NCBI RefSeq assembly: GCF_004359215.1
Contig: NC_090611.1
Span: 796,627 to 860,626, forward strand
Direction: 5' to 3'
DNA from: Bremia lactucae
Taxonomy: Eukaryota > Oomycota > Peronosporomycetes > Peronosporales > Peronosporaceae
Length of the DNA: 64,000 nucleotides
The position numbers were made by a program, and so were the translations under genes. Each line of letters opens with the position of its first letter. Within the stretch, counting starts at the first letter, position 1. The notes beneath the pieces are model-generated. The model was not told the origin of the DNA. It did not search any database and saw only the letters and a list, made by a program, of their open reading frames with translations. Of the stretch, positions 1 through 8,808 are shown piece after piece.

Positions 1-735
1 GCAAGTACATTCGTGCTTGCGAGGTATGTCAACGGGTGAAGTCTAGCTCTTCGTCCCGCGCACCTCTTCAACCTCTACAACTTCCGGCAAAATGTTGGGC
101 AGTCCGTATATATGGACTTCGTGTTCGAATTTCCCGAAAACGATCACAGAAACAATGACATCCTCGTTTTTGTAGACAGATTCAGCAAGATGGTACATCT
201 TGTTGCAGTATAGAGATCCACGGCTCACGGCGAAGTTTCGTCAATCCGTGTTACGATCTCTCGGAACACGGCTGACTATGTCAACTTCTAACTACCAGAG
301 ATAGATGTCAGACGTAACGCGTAAATCGCGTCCTCGAAGGGATACTTCGAGGTTACGTCAAATCGTATCCGAATTGAAGCGAGTTTCTACCCATTGTCGA
401 ATTTGCCATCAATAATTCGGTGCGTGCGTCTACAACGCATGCACCGATCTTCATGAATGGCTTACGCCATTCAGTCATACCCAGCCAATAAAAGGACTCC
501 TCTAGTTTAAGGAAGGGGTGAACTCGCACGAGCAAAACGATCTCTGGCTCATGCTAATCACGCGTCGAAGTTACCAACGACGCGAATGATGTCGATGTCG
601 AAGCAATGGACATCGAAGATGAGAAAGATCTCATGGCAGTGCGCACAAAGCGCACAGAAAAAGATAAAACAAACGAGTCAGCAGAGGAATTTCTTCTGGC
701 TAGAGAATCAGTAATCCGTTTCGTATAGGATTTCA
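1..735 (+). pseudogene. Gypsy copy A1: decayed integrase core
   Basis: This is the 3' part of a Ty3/gypsy integrase, read on the plus strand, and a close match to the better copy at 22579-23166. The zinc-finger end is visible at the start (ACEVCQRVK, so both Cys are kept) and a catalytic-core strand with DRFSKMVHLVAV lies near 176-211. Directly after that, about 90 bases that are present in the other copy (roughly 22909-22995) are missing, so the core is deleted and out of frame. The second core block and the DDE glutamate region follow in fragments up to about 360. The rest (360-735) matches the interval between integrase core and C-terminal domain at 23160-23530. It cannot make a working integrase. 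Confidence 0.85.
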
Positions 736-746
736 TTGCTAACGCA

Positions 747-1673
747 GTGGACCGTCAGAAACGGAACGCAGACAAACATGGAAGAACAAACGTTCTTTCA
801 TTTCAAATTAGTGACCACGTACTACTCTCTACGGTAAACTTACCGAAACATGTAGTCACTAATGCGGGTTGTAGTACACCTCATCTCAAATTCATTGGGC
901 CATTCCGTGTACTGCATCGCAGAGGCAATGCGTACACAATAGAATTGCCACGTAGGATGCGAACGCATCCTACGTTTTACGTTGGTCGGCTCCGCCCGTA
1001 CCATCAGTACGCGGTTTCTTCCGAGGACGGATCTGACCACCCTTTACAAGAAGTCCTAAAAGATTCTTGTGGTCACGAACCAGATTCTCATGCTGAATCT
1101 GGAGATTCCCATGTCGGGTCCGAAGATCCTCGAAACCGCGATGAGCTGACGACAGCTCATTACGAAGAGCGTGAAAATTCCGATCGTACTCCAACGTGGA
1201 GTACGCACGCTTCGAACGGTCTCCCAACCGTTCGATATGATGAGACTGCACCGTCTGCTCTAACGAGCGACGCTTACCGCGCTCGTGATCAAGTCCTTCC
1301 TCCAAATCATGGAGGAAGCGATCAAGTTTGTCGATCTTCGACTCTAGATCCGACACATGGCTCGGATCTAATTTCCCCTCCTCCGTCACAACCATTGGTG
1401 GATTTCCACGGTGATCAACGTTTCCTTGTGGAACGTATCCGACACCACCGTGATGTGAAGGGGCAGCGAACGAGTTATTTTGTTCGCTGGCGCGGTTATC
1501 CACCATCACATGACAGCTGGGAGCCTCGTTCCCAGCTGATTGTTGACGTTGAGGGCCTCGTCCGTCAGTATGACGAGACCCATCCGATGGATCAGAAGGT
1601 CCATCGGAAAACACGCGCCCCTGGCGCCTGTAAATTGACTGCAAAACGTCAATGGCATCGCGCATCTCGATAG
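747..1673 (+). pseudogene. Gypsy copy A1: integrase C-terminus plus chromodomain
   Basis: This open stretch of about 308 codons encodes the end of a chromovirus pol polyprotein. Residues 1-90 are the integrase C-terminal (GPY/F-type) region with FIGPFRVLHRRGNAYTIELP and THPTFYVGRLRPY. A hydrophilic linker occupies about 95-225. A chromodomain follows, with RFLVERIRHHRDVKGQR, YFVRWRGYPPSHDSWEP and an acidic tail. In chromoviruses this domain guides insertion to particular chromatin. The frame is intact here although the upstream core is broken. The linker is overlapped on the opposite strand by the coiled-coil end of an antisense frame. It has no start of its own because it is part of a polyprotein. 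Confidence 0.9.
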
Positions 1674-2073
1674 AGGTGCGAGCCCTTTCCACGGGCGAAG
1701 AACGGGAATAAACATCCCCTTTCACTCGTTTCGTGTTGTCAACACAAAACGGATAGGGATCGCCCCCCGTAAGGCATGGAAGTCCTGCCTCACGTGACAA
1801 CCGATGCAATTTATCCCCTGCACCGGTTGGAGTTCGTTTCTCAAACTTAACGCGAATCGAGTTAAGTCTTTGAAGCCAGGCTTCGCGTCCAATGTCTTTG
1901 ACATTGCGAATGAACGCGCTCCAGGCTTGAATAAGCGAGACTTTATCTCGCTTGTTGTTGCCACTATACCATAGATGTTTAAGAAAAGCACCAAGATAAA
2001 AATCTTCTTCAGCGCGAAAGTTCTTCGCGCTGGATTCAGGCCATGTAGCTTCGTCGCAAATAATAAGGGATAC
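970..2073 (-). CDS. Antisense accessory ORF of gypsy A1 (main body)
   Basis: This minus-strand frame stays open for 367 codons, from just below a TAA at 2074-2076 to the stop at 970. It lies antisense to the end of pol and continues far beyond the pol stop (1673). The first half is globular-looking, with AWSAFIRNVKDIGREAWLQR and DKLHRLSREAGLPCLTGGDP. The second half, roughly 1050-1400, is a heptad coiled coil (DLESKIDKLDRFLHDLEEGL, then HENLVRDHKNLLGLLV), ending in a basic RPRKKPR stretch that could be a nuclear signal. Homologous antisense frames occur at 3570-5040, 15241-16626, 23882-24900 and 51655-52376. There is no Met near its upstream end, so the true start is probably in the acidic segment at 2234-2590, through a lesion or splice. 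I know no family for it. That it is real is inferred from cross-copy conservation. Confidence 0.6.
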   Translation of the reverse strand, partial: VSLIICDEATWPESSAKNFRAEEDFYLGAFLKHLWYSGNNKRDKVSLIQAWSAFIRNVKDIGREAWLQRLNSIRVKFEKRTPTGAGDKLHRLSREAGLPCLTGGDPYPFCVDNTKRVKGDVYSRSSPVERARTSIEMRDAIDVLQSIYRRQGRVFSDGPSDPSDGSRHTDGRGPQRQQSAGNEAPSCHVMVDNRASEQNNSFAAPSHHGGVGYVPQGNVDHRGNPPMVVTEEGKLDPSHVSDLESKIDKLDRFLHDLEEGLDHERGKRRSLEQTVQSHHIERLGDRSKRAYSTLEYDRNFHALRNELSSAHRGFEDLRTRHGNLQIQHENLVRDHKNLLGLLVKGGQIRPRKKPRTDGTGGADQRKT

Positions 2074-2233
2074 TTATTGTGCGGGGTAGTCTCTCCAGAC
2101 AAGCTACTAACTAGCCGTTCGGGCAAAAGCCACGGCTATTTTTTCAGGGGCAAGACGAAACATTTTAGTGTCTACGATCCCCTAAGTGGTACCCACTAAG
2201 CAGGGGTACCAAAAGAACTTTTATTACGATGGC

Positions 2234-2590
2234 TTACGCCATCGTCATGGTGACGGCACGGGACGGTGCTGGCGATGAGGAATCATCCTCATCGGTCGAA
2301 CCAAACATGCTGTAGCGAATGCTACCAGCACGTCTACTCGAATGAGCCCCCTCATTCGTAGGCTCATAGTCAGCCGCCTGACGATGATCAGGTGACTGTT
2401 CTGTTCTACCCGGCTCGGCCATTTCGTCCGACTCGCATTCGTAGTCGACCTCAAAAGAGGGGTCGCATTCACGTGGTGTTTCACCACGTGCACTTGCAAC
2501 ATTTAAAGTTGCGGGAGAAGAAGACACTACGGTAGACGGAACGTCTGCCGCAAGAGACAATAAATAATGCGTCGCCCGCGGCTGCATGAA
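2234..2590 (-). CDS. Probable N-terminal segment of A1 antisense ORF
   Basis: This minus-strand frame of about 118 codons starts at an ATG near 2587 (MQPRATHYLLSLAADVPS) and ends at a stop at 2234. It is Ser/Ala-rich, then strongly acidic (ECESDEMAEPG, STDEDDSSSPAP). It lies between the antisense body (970-2073) and the 3' LTR (2759-3205), so transcription from the LTR in antisense would read it first. A comparable Ala/Ser/Thr-rich segment lies just inside the 3' LTR in copies E (3570-3773) and B1 (15241 onward). Copy A2 has lost about 510 bases here. It closes with ATGGCGTAAGC, so either the stop or a GTAAGC splice donor could be used. The link to the body is inferred. Confidence 0.4.
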   Translation of the reverse strand, partial: FMQPRATHYLLSLAADVPSTVVSSSPATLNVASARGETPRECDPSFEVDYECESDEMAEPGRTEQSPDHRQAADYEPTNEGAHSSRRAGSIRYSMFGSTDEDDSSSPAPSRAVTMTMA

Positions 2591-2743
2591 CCGCAGCCGA
2601 AGGCGCCACACTATTCGCATACCGCATGGACTTGTTAACCATGCGATAGAATTAGAAATGATGAATCTGACCAATTAACATCGTTTTTAATAAAGTGGTC
2701 TTTTAGTGACCACTCTACCCAATGACAGTTAGAGTGATTGTCA

Positions 2744-2758
2744 TTTTAGGGAGGGTAA
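2744..2758 (+). other. Polypurine tract of gypsy A1
   Basis: TTTTAGGGAGGG lies directly against the 3' LTR start (TGTAACGGGG at 2759). This is the expected place and composition of a plus-strand primer tract. The equivalent in copy A2 is 25063-25077. Confidence 0.6.
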
Positions 2759-3205
2759 TGTAACGGGGTGTATAGTTACATCAAATTAACACTTAAAGGT
2801 TGTTAATTAATATATTTATCTAAAAGTTAGATAATATTTGGAGAATATTACTTTACATGGTGTAATATTCTAAAAGCTTATCCATCGGTAGATAAAGACC
2901 ATTATATCTACTTTCTCCGCGGTCCAGTCAGCGCTGGACGCGCGCAAAGAGAAAGATAGATAATACTTTTAGTACATGTATTGTATGTTTATTCATAATT
3001 AAGTTAGTATAAATGTAGATAGACAAGAAGAACTTAATTATATTAAAACAGTTTTCATTTAACCCTCTTTAAAGCAAGTGTTTTAAAGAGAAGACTTCCT
3101 CTGCACGTACTAGTGTACGTGAAGTGACGTGAGGCACCACTCGCACTGAGGCAGTGCGAAGTGGACTTGTACTGCTTCAGTACAAGTCGGCAGTGCCCCG
3201 TTACA
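2759..3205 (+). repeat. 3' LTR of gypsy A1
   Basis: This 447 bp LTR starts TGTAACGGGG and ends CCCCGTTACA, a perfect 10 bp terminal inverted repeat. It follows a polypurine tract and is related along its length to the LTR at 25078-25455. The last 110 bases contain two stem-loops: TCGCACTG/CAGTGCGA at 3141-3159, and an 11 bp stem with a 3 nt loop at 3164-3188. A GC-rich palindromic block (GTCCAG..CTGGAC) lies near 2921-2938. No 5' LTR partner is in the window. Confidence 0.85.
3164..3188 (+). promoter_or_regulatory. LTR-terminal hairpin, copy A1
   Basis: GACTTGTACTG and CAGTACAAGTC form an 11 bp perfect stem around a CTT loop. The same stem, with different loops, is at 25414-25438 (AAG) and 26835-26859 (AAA when read in LTR sense). 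It could act in RNA 3' end formation, packaging or strand transfer. The role is not known. Confidence 0.6.
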
Positions 3206-3480
3206 GTTCTTAAGTAACGATTTTCTATCTACTGGCTAAATATTCTCATAAAAAGGTATGTATAGCGCCTACTTGCGCACCGCCCAATTGTGTCTTGAAA
3301 CGATTGGCGGAGTTTATTTAAGCTTAAAATCAACCAAATAACAGAACTATTGTCTTGTTGCCCCAATATAACCAGATTTGTTTATATTGAAAAAGTTACG
3401 GCAAAATTGTTTAATAATAATTCTTCAAATAGTAGGAAATAATACTTATGTAATGCGATATCCAGTTATATCACCTCAAC
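3206..3480 (-). repeat. Diverged LTR remnant, probably of gypsy E
   Basis: The plus strand here (for example AACGATTGGCGGAGTTTATT at about 3299) aligns with 8115-8400 and 8888-9170, which lie in gypsy-type LTRs oriented to the minus strand. The A1 LTR abuts it at 3205, so the low-coordinate end is cut off. The terminal TG is no longer recognisable. Its position next to the start of the E antisense frame fits a 3' LTR of the minus-strand element E. Confidence 0.55.
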
Positions 3481-3569
3481 AGTCACTACAAAGACTGACG
3501 TGGAGTGACAGAAAGTACTATTGTGTTTTCTCTACTTGTTGGTTTCTATTTCAATTCCAGATTTGTTTG

Positions 3570-5040
3570 CGCATGATAGCAAATCCCGTACGCGTAGCCT
3601 CTAACGCCGCAAAGCTGGCAGCTACACGACTAAGTGTAGTTGCTAGTGATACAAATGTTTCAGTAGATGCTCATGCATTAATTACGGGGAGAGGCCCAAA
3701 CTCAATTTCGGTTGTAGGTGACTGGCATGAGTCGACGTCATCGTCCGACTCGGTGACCACTGTTAAGGCCTAGGAATCGCCCTGGGCCGAGTCCGTCAAA
3801 CCTTAAAATTCTGACGTGACAACCAAAGTGGTAATGACGACGTTGTTTAAATCGTCAGATCCTTTTGGCATGGAGTCATCACAAGATGACTCCATCGACG
3901 GCGACCTTTACCATCATCTCTGGTGATGGTAAAGGTCATTTTGAAAAGAATGCTACTGGTGGTGCTAGCGTGCATACCAGGAACAAAGTGACTTTCGAGC
4001 GTAATGTTGGCTAAAATGCTAGCATTACTGACGGGAGAGGGAACGCAAAAAACGCTGCAGTTTGATCACGAAAAAAAACCCTGGTAATCTTCTAAGAGCA
4101 ACTTAATTCGTTGGATTGGAATGACTAACGATCGATACAAAGTTTCGCTCTTCGACTCATCCAGGCTTCAAAAGCCTGGTAAGGACGAATCTAAATTCTT
4201 AATCGATGCCTTTTCCGGCATCGATGGTACATACAACGGTTCGAGAAACGAACCTTAGTAGGTGCACGCTACAAGCTGCACCATTTGTCTACAGAGGCAG
4301 ACATACCTTGTCTCCCGAGGGGAAACTCATATCCCTGCTGCTGTAAGGGTGGAGGCCATGCCCCTAGAGGGGGCGTACTTCCTGAAAAACCCTCATTAGA
4401 GGACGTACGTCTCTTCTGAAATCCGCGAAGGGATTGAAGACATTCAATTATATTACGAGCGCGCAAGGCACTCGTTCTTTAGGTGGACCTTCTGAGGAAG
4501 AGGGCAAGTCTCATTATAACGTTGAACGAGACCCGAAACATCCACCACTATTAGGGAACGTGATTTTTAACCAAAATGCGAAGGTGAATATTCTCGCCAA
4601 CGAACGTGATACTCGTTCGGACCCCCTTCACCTCGCGGTGGTTTAAGAAGCGTTCGACTAGAAAACGCTTCTTACTGCTCGAGTCCGTCAGTGGATTTGG
4701 AGGTAGAGGGAAAATCGGGTTTGCCTCATTTATCACACCGAAGTTATCACGATGATCTAAGTCGCGTCCTCCGGCACTTGCGCGAGGAGGTTAATCATAC
4801 ACATTCCCGTTGTCGTGACTTATTGTTGCCGGTCGACAATATTTGTCGCGAACATTTGCGAAACCGTGCCTAAGTTGCGGTCGATCAAACTTACGGGCGC
4901 ATCAGTCCCTTCGAGACGAGCTAGTAATAGCTCGTGAAGAGATTTCACTCTAATGGGATGAAGCAAAACATCTGGTTCGTGAGAACCAGTATTTTTTAGA
5001 ATCATTAGTCGTTGGCGGATGTCTTGGTCCGTGCCGGTTA
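3570..5040 (+). pseudogene. Antisense accessory ORF of gypsy E (broken)
   Basis: This plus-strand coding is antisense to the chromovirus E pol and spread over several frames by small lesions. From 3' LTR inward: a Ser/Ala/Thr-rich start (MIANPVRVASNAAKLAATRL, ending 3773); an acidic patch near 3880; KLHHLSTEADIPCLPRGNSY near 4270-4330, matching KLHRLSREAGLPCLTGGDPY of copy A1; SSEIREGIEDIQLYYERAR near 4410-4470, matching SIEMRDAIDVLQSIYRRQ of A1; and a coiled-coil end (SLRDELVIAREEISL, then AKHLVRENQYFLESLVVGG, 4908-5020), matching ENLVRDHKNLLGLLVKGG. The first two matching blocks lie outside the sense pol frame. Several stops and shifts mean this copy is dead. The function is unknown. Confidence 0.6.
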
Positions 5041-5471
5041 AGTCAGAGCCGGAACAGTCCAAGACATCCGTTAAAGACTGATGCCCCCCCAAACAAATAC
5101 TGATTAGCCCCGTACTGATAGTACGGGCGGAGACGCTCGACGTAAAACGTAGGAAGCGTACGCATCCTACGAGCCAGCTCGATCGTGTACGCATAGGCTT
5201 GGCGGCAATACATGGAGGGGGCCATTATACATGGGCAGTAATATATTCTTCCCACATTTTTCGCGACATGTTATGATAGATTTACCGTAGATAGTAGAAC
5301 TAGATCGTTAACTTTAAATAAAAAGAGCCTTTGCTCGTCCATTATTTTATCAGCGTTCCATTTCTGTCGGTCCATCGCAAAGGCAATGGAATTCTGCACG
5401 AAACGGGCCACTGCTTCTTCAGCCCGCAAGAATTCTCCTGCTGACTCCGTTTGTTTTTGTTTCCAGTGCAC
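4551..5471 (-). pseudogene. Gypsy E: integrase C-terminus, linker and chromodomain
   Basis: Minus-strand pol tail of a chromovirus related to lineage A. From high to low coordinate: the integrase tail with MDRQKWNADK and LVLLSTVNLS (5471-5271); AYTIELARRMRTLPTFYVER (about 5200-5150); the linker, in a second frame, with SDLTGTDQDIRQRL and GSHEPDVLLHP; then a partial chromodomain with KKRFLVERFLNHREVKGVRT (4680-4620). Frameshifts separate the blocks. The chromodomain lacks its YFVRWRGY core in frame, so it is not functional. Confidence 0.75.
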
Positions 5472-5759
5472 CCGATGCGCACTGCGGAAAAAGCATTCTC
5501 CTCTTTAGTGAGAGCATCATTATTCTCACTAGTATTGTTGGTTACGATGCTGCCTATACCTGAAGCGTAATTGTCAAATTCAGCAGTAGCCTTCTCGCTA
5601 TTACTAGTTCATGTTGTTTTTACTGTTGATCGAATCAACACTGGTATCCTTCGTATTTACTGTTGAGTCAATGCGTGATGAGCAAGGCTAGATGGCTCAT
5701 TGCTCGAATGAGTCCCTTCCTCCTTAAATTAGAGTCACTTTCAAATCAAGTGGGTATTT
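5472..5759. other. Degenerate pol spacer of gypsy E
   Basis: The stretch between the integrase core and the integrase C-terminal domain of element E. The only support for coding is its position, and no clear domain is seen. It contains short AT-rich patches and nothing that looks like a separate gene. Confidence 0.4.
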
Positions 5760-6330
5760 GTGGATGGTGTAGACCATTCACGAAAGCGGTGTATGCTTTG
5801 TTGATGCATGCAACGAATTGTTAATGGGAAATTCTGCCATCGGTAAGAACTCCCTCCAACTTGTAAATGAGGGATGTATCCGCGAAGTATTCTTCGAGTT
5901 TTGCACATTCTATTTGAACATGTGTATCCGGATGGTCAGAAGTTGACATTTTCAACTCTGTTCCAAGTGATTTGAACACAGATTGCCAATCCTCCGCCGT
6001 GAACCGAGAGGATCGATTCGAAATCAATTCACGGGGTAGTTCATCGTGTCAACAGACACGAGTACAGCCTTCGGCTGTGATGGACTTCGAGACAGCAGCA
6101 AAAGTAGATGTACCATATAGCTGAAACGATTTATGAACATTTTATTTGTGTTCGTCTTCGAAAACTCCGAAGACGAAGTCTATATATACAAACTGCCAAC
6201 ACTGCCGGAACAGGCAGAGGTTGTAACGAAGTACGGGATGAAGCACTGGGCTTTTCCCGTTGACACCCTTTGCAAGCACGTATGTAGTTGCGAGGTCAAA
6301 TTCATGATAGTGAGGCTAGTAGTAATCGTG
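5760..6330 (-). pseudogene. Gypsy E: integrase core remnant
   Basis: Minus-strand fragments match the integrase of lineage A at 22700-23166. SSRFTAEDWQSVFKSLGTEL and MSTSDHPDTH (about 6000-5930) correspond to the second Asp block. FVFGVFEDEH and MVHLLLLSRS lie upstream near 6170-6090. The first Asp block and the SDRDP motif are altered (NRSSRF replaces DRDPRF), and the glutamate block is lost. Multiple frameshifts are present. Confidence 0.7.
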
Positions 6331-6422
6331 GCTTACAGTGAGATAAGTCTTGTCGCGCCCACGATGCCACTATTGGTGTAACGTGACACTCATACATGAT
6401 GCGTAATCGTAAATCATTATGG

Positions 6423-6770
6423 CTAAGGATAATGCCAAAGGTGTGTCGCCAGCAATGGATGTATAACACAGTTACCCTTTATCGATCTGTTGATCATGAG
6501 CCGTCCTGATTCATATTCTACGGGAACGTTATTTTCCGCAAAGAAAGACAATAATCTCGCCATTCTTTGCGAGAGGCGTAGACTGTTTAGGGCCATGCGG
6601 AAAGACGCAGGGTCCGTATGAACAATGAACAGTCTATGTCGCAAGAAAAAGACCCTTAATTTAGCCAGTGCATATTCATGGCAAGAAGTTCCTTGTCTTG
6701 CACTAAGTGTTTGCATTAAGCTGATTGAAGCTGACGCGATTGATAGCAGGCAACGCGTTCTGCGCCGTCT
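6423..6770 (-). pseudogene. Gypsy E: RNase H domain remnant
   Basis: A minus-strand frame of about 97 codons with LAKLRVFFLRHRLFIVHTDP, SLRLSQRMARLLSFFAENNV and PVEYESGRLM. It corresponds to the end of the gypsy RNase H domain and connection seen intact at 22070-22300 (VYTDHASLRAAV, FSQRRARWLSFFAEYNF). The N-terminal catalytic Asp block is only partly visible between 6770 and 6900 (VCDASYIAIG-like remnants in mixed frames). Confidence 0.75.
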
Positions 6771-6951
6771 GTGTCATATTGCATTAGCGCACAGCCGATT
6801 GCAATATAGCTGGCATCACAGACCTAACGAAATGGTCGGTCTTGATCCGCAATCGCCACGATGGAGATTGCATCAAGCTTTGCTTGATTTGCCTTTTGTG
6901 GTCTGAGCTGGGTGCTCACTGCAAGCAACAATGGCGCGAAGTGGCATTTTT

Positions 6952-7071
6952 GGAACGCGGTGCTGTGAATGGTTTAGCTGCGTAGCCCAGAACACCGGAC
7001 CCTGAGTCGAACATGACTCAGGGTCCGGTGTTCTGCGCTACGCAGCTTAACCATCCACAGCACCGCGTTCC
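6952..7071. repeat. Long near-perfect inverted repeat (hairpin)
   Basis: Two 57-base arms, 6952-7008 and 7015-7071, are reverse complements with three mismatches and a 6-base loop (GAACAT). The arm begins GGAACGCGGTGCTGTG. It sits inside element E between the RT and RNase H remnants and has no counterpart in the A, B or C pol copies. It resembles a foldback or MITE-like insertion. No clear target duplication is seen. Confidence 0.85.
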
Positions 7072-7437
7072 CTCAAAGGAACACTGACAATTAGCGTTTC
7101 ATGACCTCTTTACATTTTCCTTTAACAAAGAAGAATGATGAACTGTCATTTCGGTTTAATTGCAAGAGTACTCGTAAAAGAACGCCGCTAAGCCGAGGAA
7201 CTTTCGAAGTCCCTTTACATCGACTGGCAAAGGCCATTTGGTAATCGCCTTGATCTTTTCCGGATCAGGGCGTACACTGTGTTTACCCACGATGCAGGTA
7301 TTTCGCTTGCAACGAATATATACTTTTTGAGATTTGCATATGCTTTCGCGTAAGTGTAGTAACCTTTTGGACTTTAGATACGAATTACTGCAACGTCCGA
7401 CTTTCCGTTCATGGGTCTGCTAGGAACGAAGACGTCA
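7072..7437 (-). pseudogene. Gypsy E: RT thumb/connection remnant
   Basis: Minus-strand pieces match the region after the RT active site in lineage A: VGKHSVRPDPEKIKAITKWP at about 7290-7220 and LRKFLGLSGVLL near 7205-7160. It continues the RT of element E between the catalytic part (7438-7950) and the inserted hairpin. The reading frame is interrupted. Confidence 0.5.
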
Positions 7438-7950
7438 TCAAAATAACTCGGTGCGAAATCTTACACCAATCTCAACAGATTGGGTTACACATTTATTGAA
7501 TGTCACAGGGGCATTTCTAAGCCCCTGTGGCATATCTAGCCACTCCCATAGCATTCCGCTCCGCTTTGGGGTGCTAACTGCTGTGTACAGAATATACTGT
7601 TCACGCATAGGAATCTGATATATTCCATATATTAGATTTATTGACGAAAAGATAGTACCCTTTGACATACCATCAATAATTACATCTTCTTGTGGTATTG
7701 GCGTCTAAGCCGATACCGTTGCAGCAATCGATTTATCCAATGCATGCACAATCCGCCAACCTCCTGTTGCTTTACGCACACAGAAGGTCGGAGATATGTG
7801 AGGAATTTGACTCCCTCACATGGCCCGCTGCTAAGCGATCGGCGAAGAACTTGTAGATCGCTAAACTTGCTCACGAGGTTGTGGTCAGTGCTTCACGACA
7901 GATTATTTCGAACCTGGTATCAAATTTCAGGATATGGCACCTTACTCTAG
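7438..7950 (-). pseudogene. Gypsy E: reverse transcriptase remnant
   Basis: Two minus-strand frames cover the RT fingers and palm. The upper one (7874-7680) carries a damaged VKFLTYLRPSVCVKQQEVGG and VCMHWINRL. The lower one (7668-7438) carries MSKGTIFSSINLIYGIYQIP and MLWEWLDMPQGLRNAPVTFN, the gypsy RT palm block. The FDD active site would lie just after 7438 (a YFDDVFV-like remnant near 7450-7425). Everything upstream of RT, that is protease and gag, is missing. An LTR-like sequence follows at once. Confidence 0.8.
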
Positions 7951-7984
7951 GACTGATAACAGTGCTAGCCAACCTTCACTGATA

Positions 7985-8412
7985 ACATGAAGGTGAGGTG
8001 CCTCGATACGTCACGTACACTGACGTGCAGAGAAAGGTTTTAAGATGTCTTAGCTACTCTAAGTCAATACTAAGGCTTTAGTACAGGGATGAATAAAACT
8101 GTATTAACATATTTAGTTCCTAAGAAACAATCTTCTATCTACGACTTTAATATATTTAATGGTAATACGTATAGCGTCTCCTTGCTCACCGCCCACTTGT
8201 GTCTCGTAACGATTGGCGGGGTTTATTTAAACTTAAAATTAACCAATCAACAGAACTATTGTCTTGACTAACAAATTTAAAATATTGGAATATAGAATCA
8301 ATTTATTGAAAAATATTTTTTCATACTTCTTTATTATTTTTCTCTTATAGGAAATTGCGTAATATTTCTTTGATAAAATATATATGTTTATGTAACAGGA
8401 CACCCCGTTACA
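7985..8412 (-). repeat. Gypsy LTR, minus orientation, first copy
   Basis: Read on the minus strand it starts TGTAACGGGGTG at 8412, as the A1 LTR does. It ends in a CTCTGCACGTCAGTGTACGTGA-like block (8025-7990) that matches A1 positions 3100-3125. The final hairpin part is truncated. On its high-coordinate side AAGGAGGATAAAGATGG looks like a polypurine tract. It is therefore more likely the 3' LTR of another minus-strand element whose body was later split by the copia insertion than the 5' LTR of E. Confidence 0.6.
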
Positions 8413-8807
8413 ATCCATCTTTATCCTCCTTGTAAGAAATTAAAGTTTATTGCGTCCTATTGATGCACAATTGGTTCTTATATAATGCACAGAGTTGTTA
8501 TTTCTGATAAAATTCGTGTTGCAATATTTGACACCGATTTCATAAATTTACAACTCTCACATTGTTAACACGCTTTGCTAGCTAGTTTTGGGATATAACA
8601 ACACACTGCGTAAGAATGTCTTCGTGCAGGGAAAAACGAGAAGTATATTCGTTATTATAAAACCCTAATGCATGTAACGTATTTAAATGTAACAACCTCG
8701 CTTGCTCTTTCTCTTGTCATTCACGCCAGCAACCACCACATCAGCACGACAACGAACCGTCACTGATGTTCCACCTTCAACACTCCTCGACGAGAAGTTT
8801 CCAATAT
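8036..8807. repeat. Tandem duplication unit 1 (772 bp)
   Basis: Nearly identical to 8809-9579, with only a handful of substitutions and a one-base indel. The unit spans part of a gypsy LTR, a flank, one copia target-site copy (GCTAG at 8581-8585), a whole copia LTR (8586-8782) and 25 bases of copia interior. It ends at a single N (8808), after which the same sequence restarts. Confidence 0.95.
8586..8782 (-). repeat. Copia LTR copy inside duplication unit 1
   Basis: A 197 bp LTR, essentially the same as the 3' LTR at 9358-9554. It exists because of the 772 bp duplication and is not an independent insertion. Confidence 0.85.
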
Positions 8808-8808
8808 N

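Noticed and set aside
1722..2126. Minus-strand 134-codon frame overlapping the A1 antisense body.
   Set aside because: Alternative phase of the same stretch. The E copy matches the other frame (KLHRLSREAG block), not this one.
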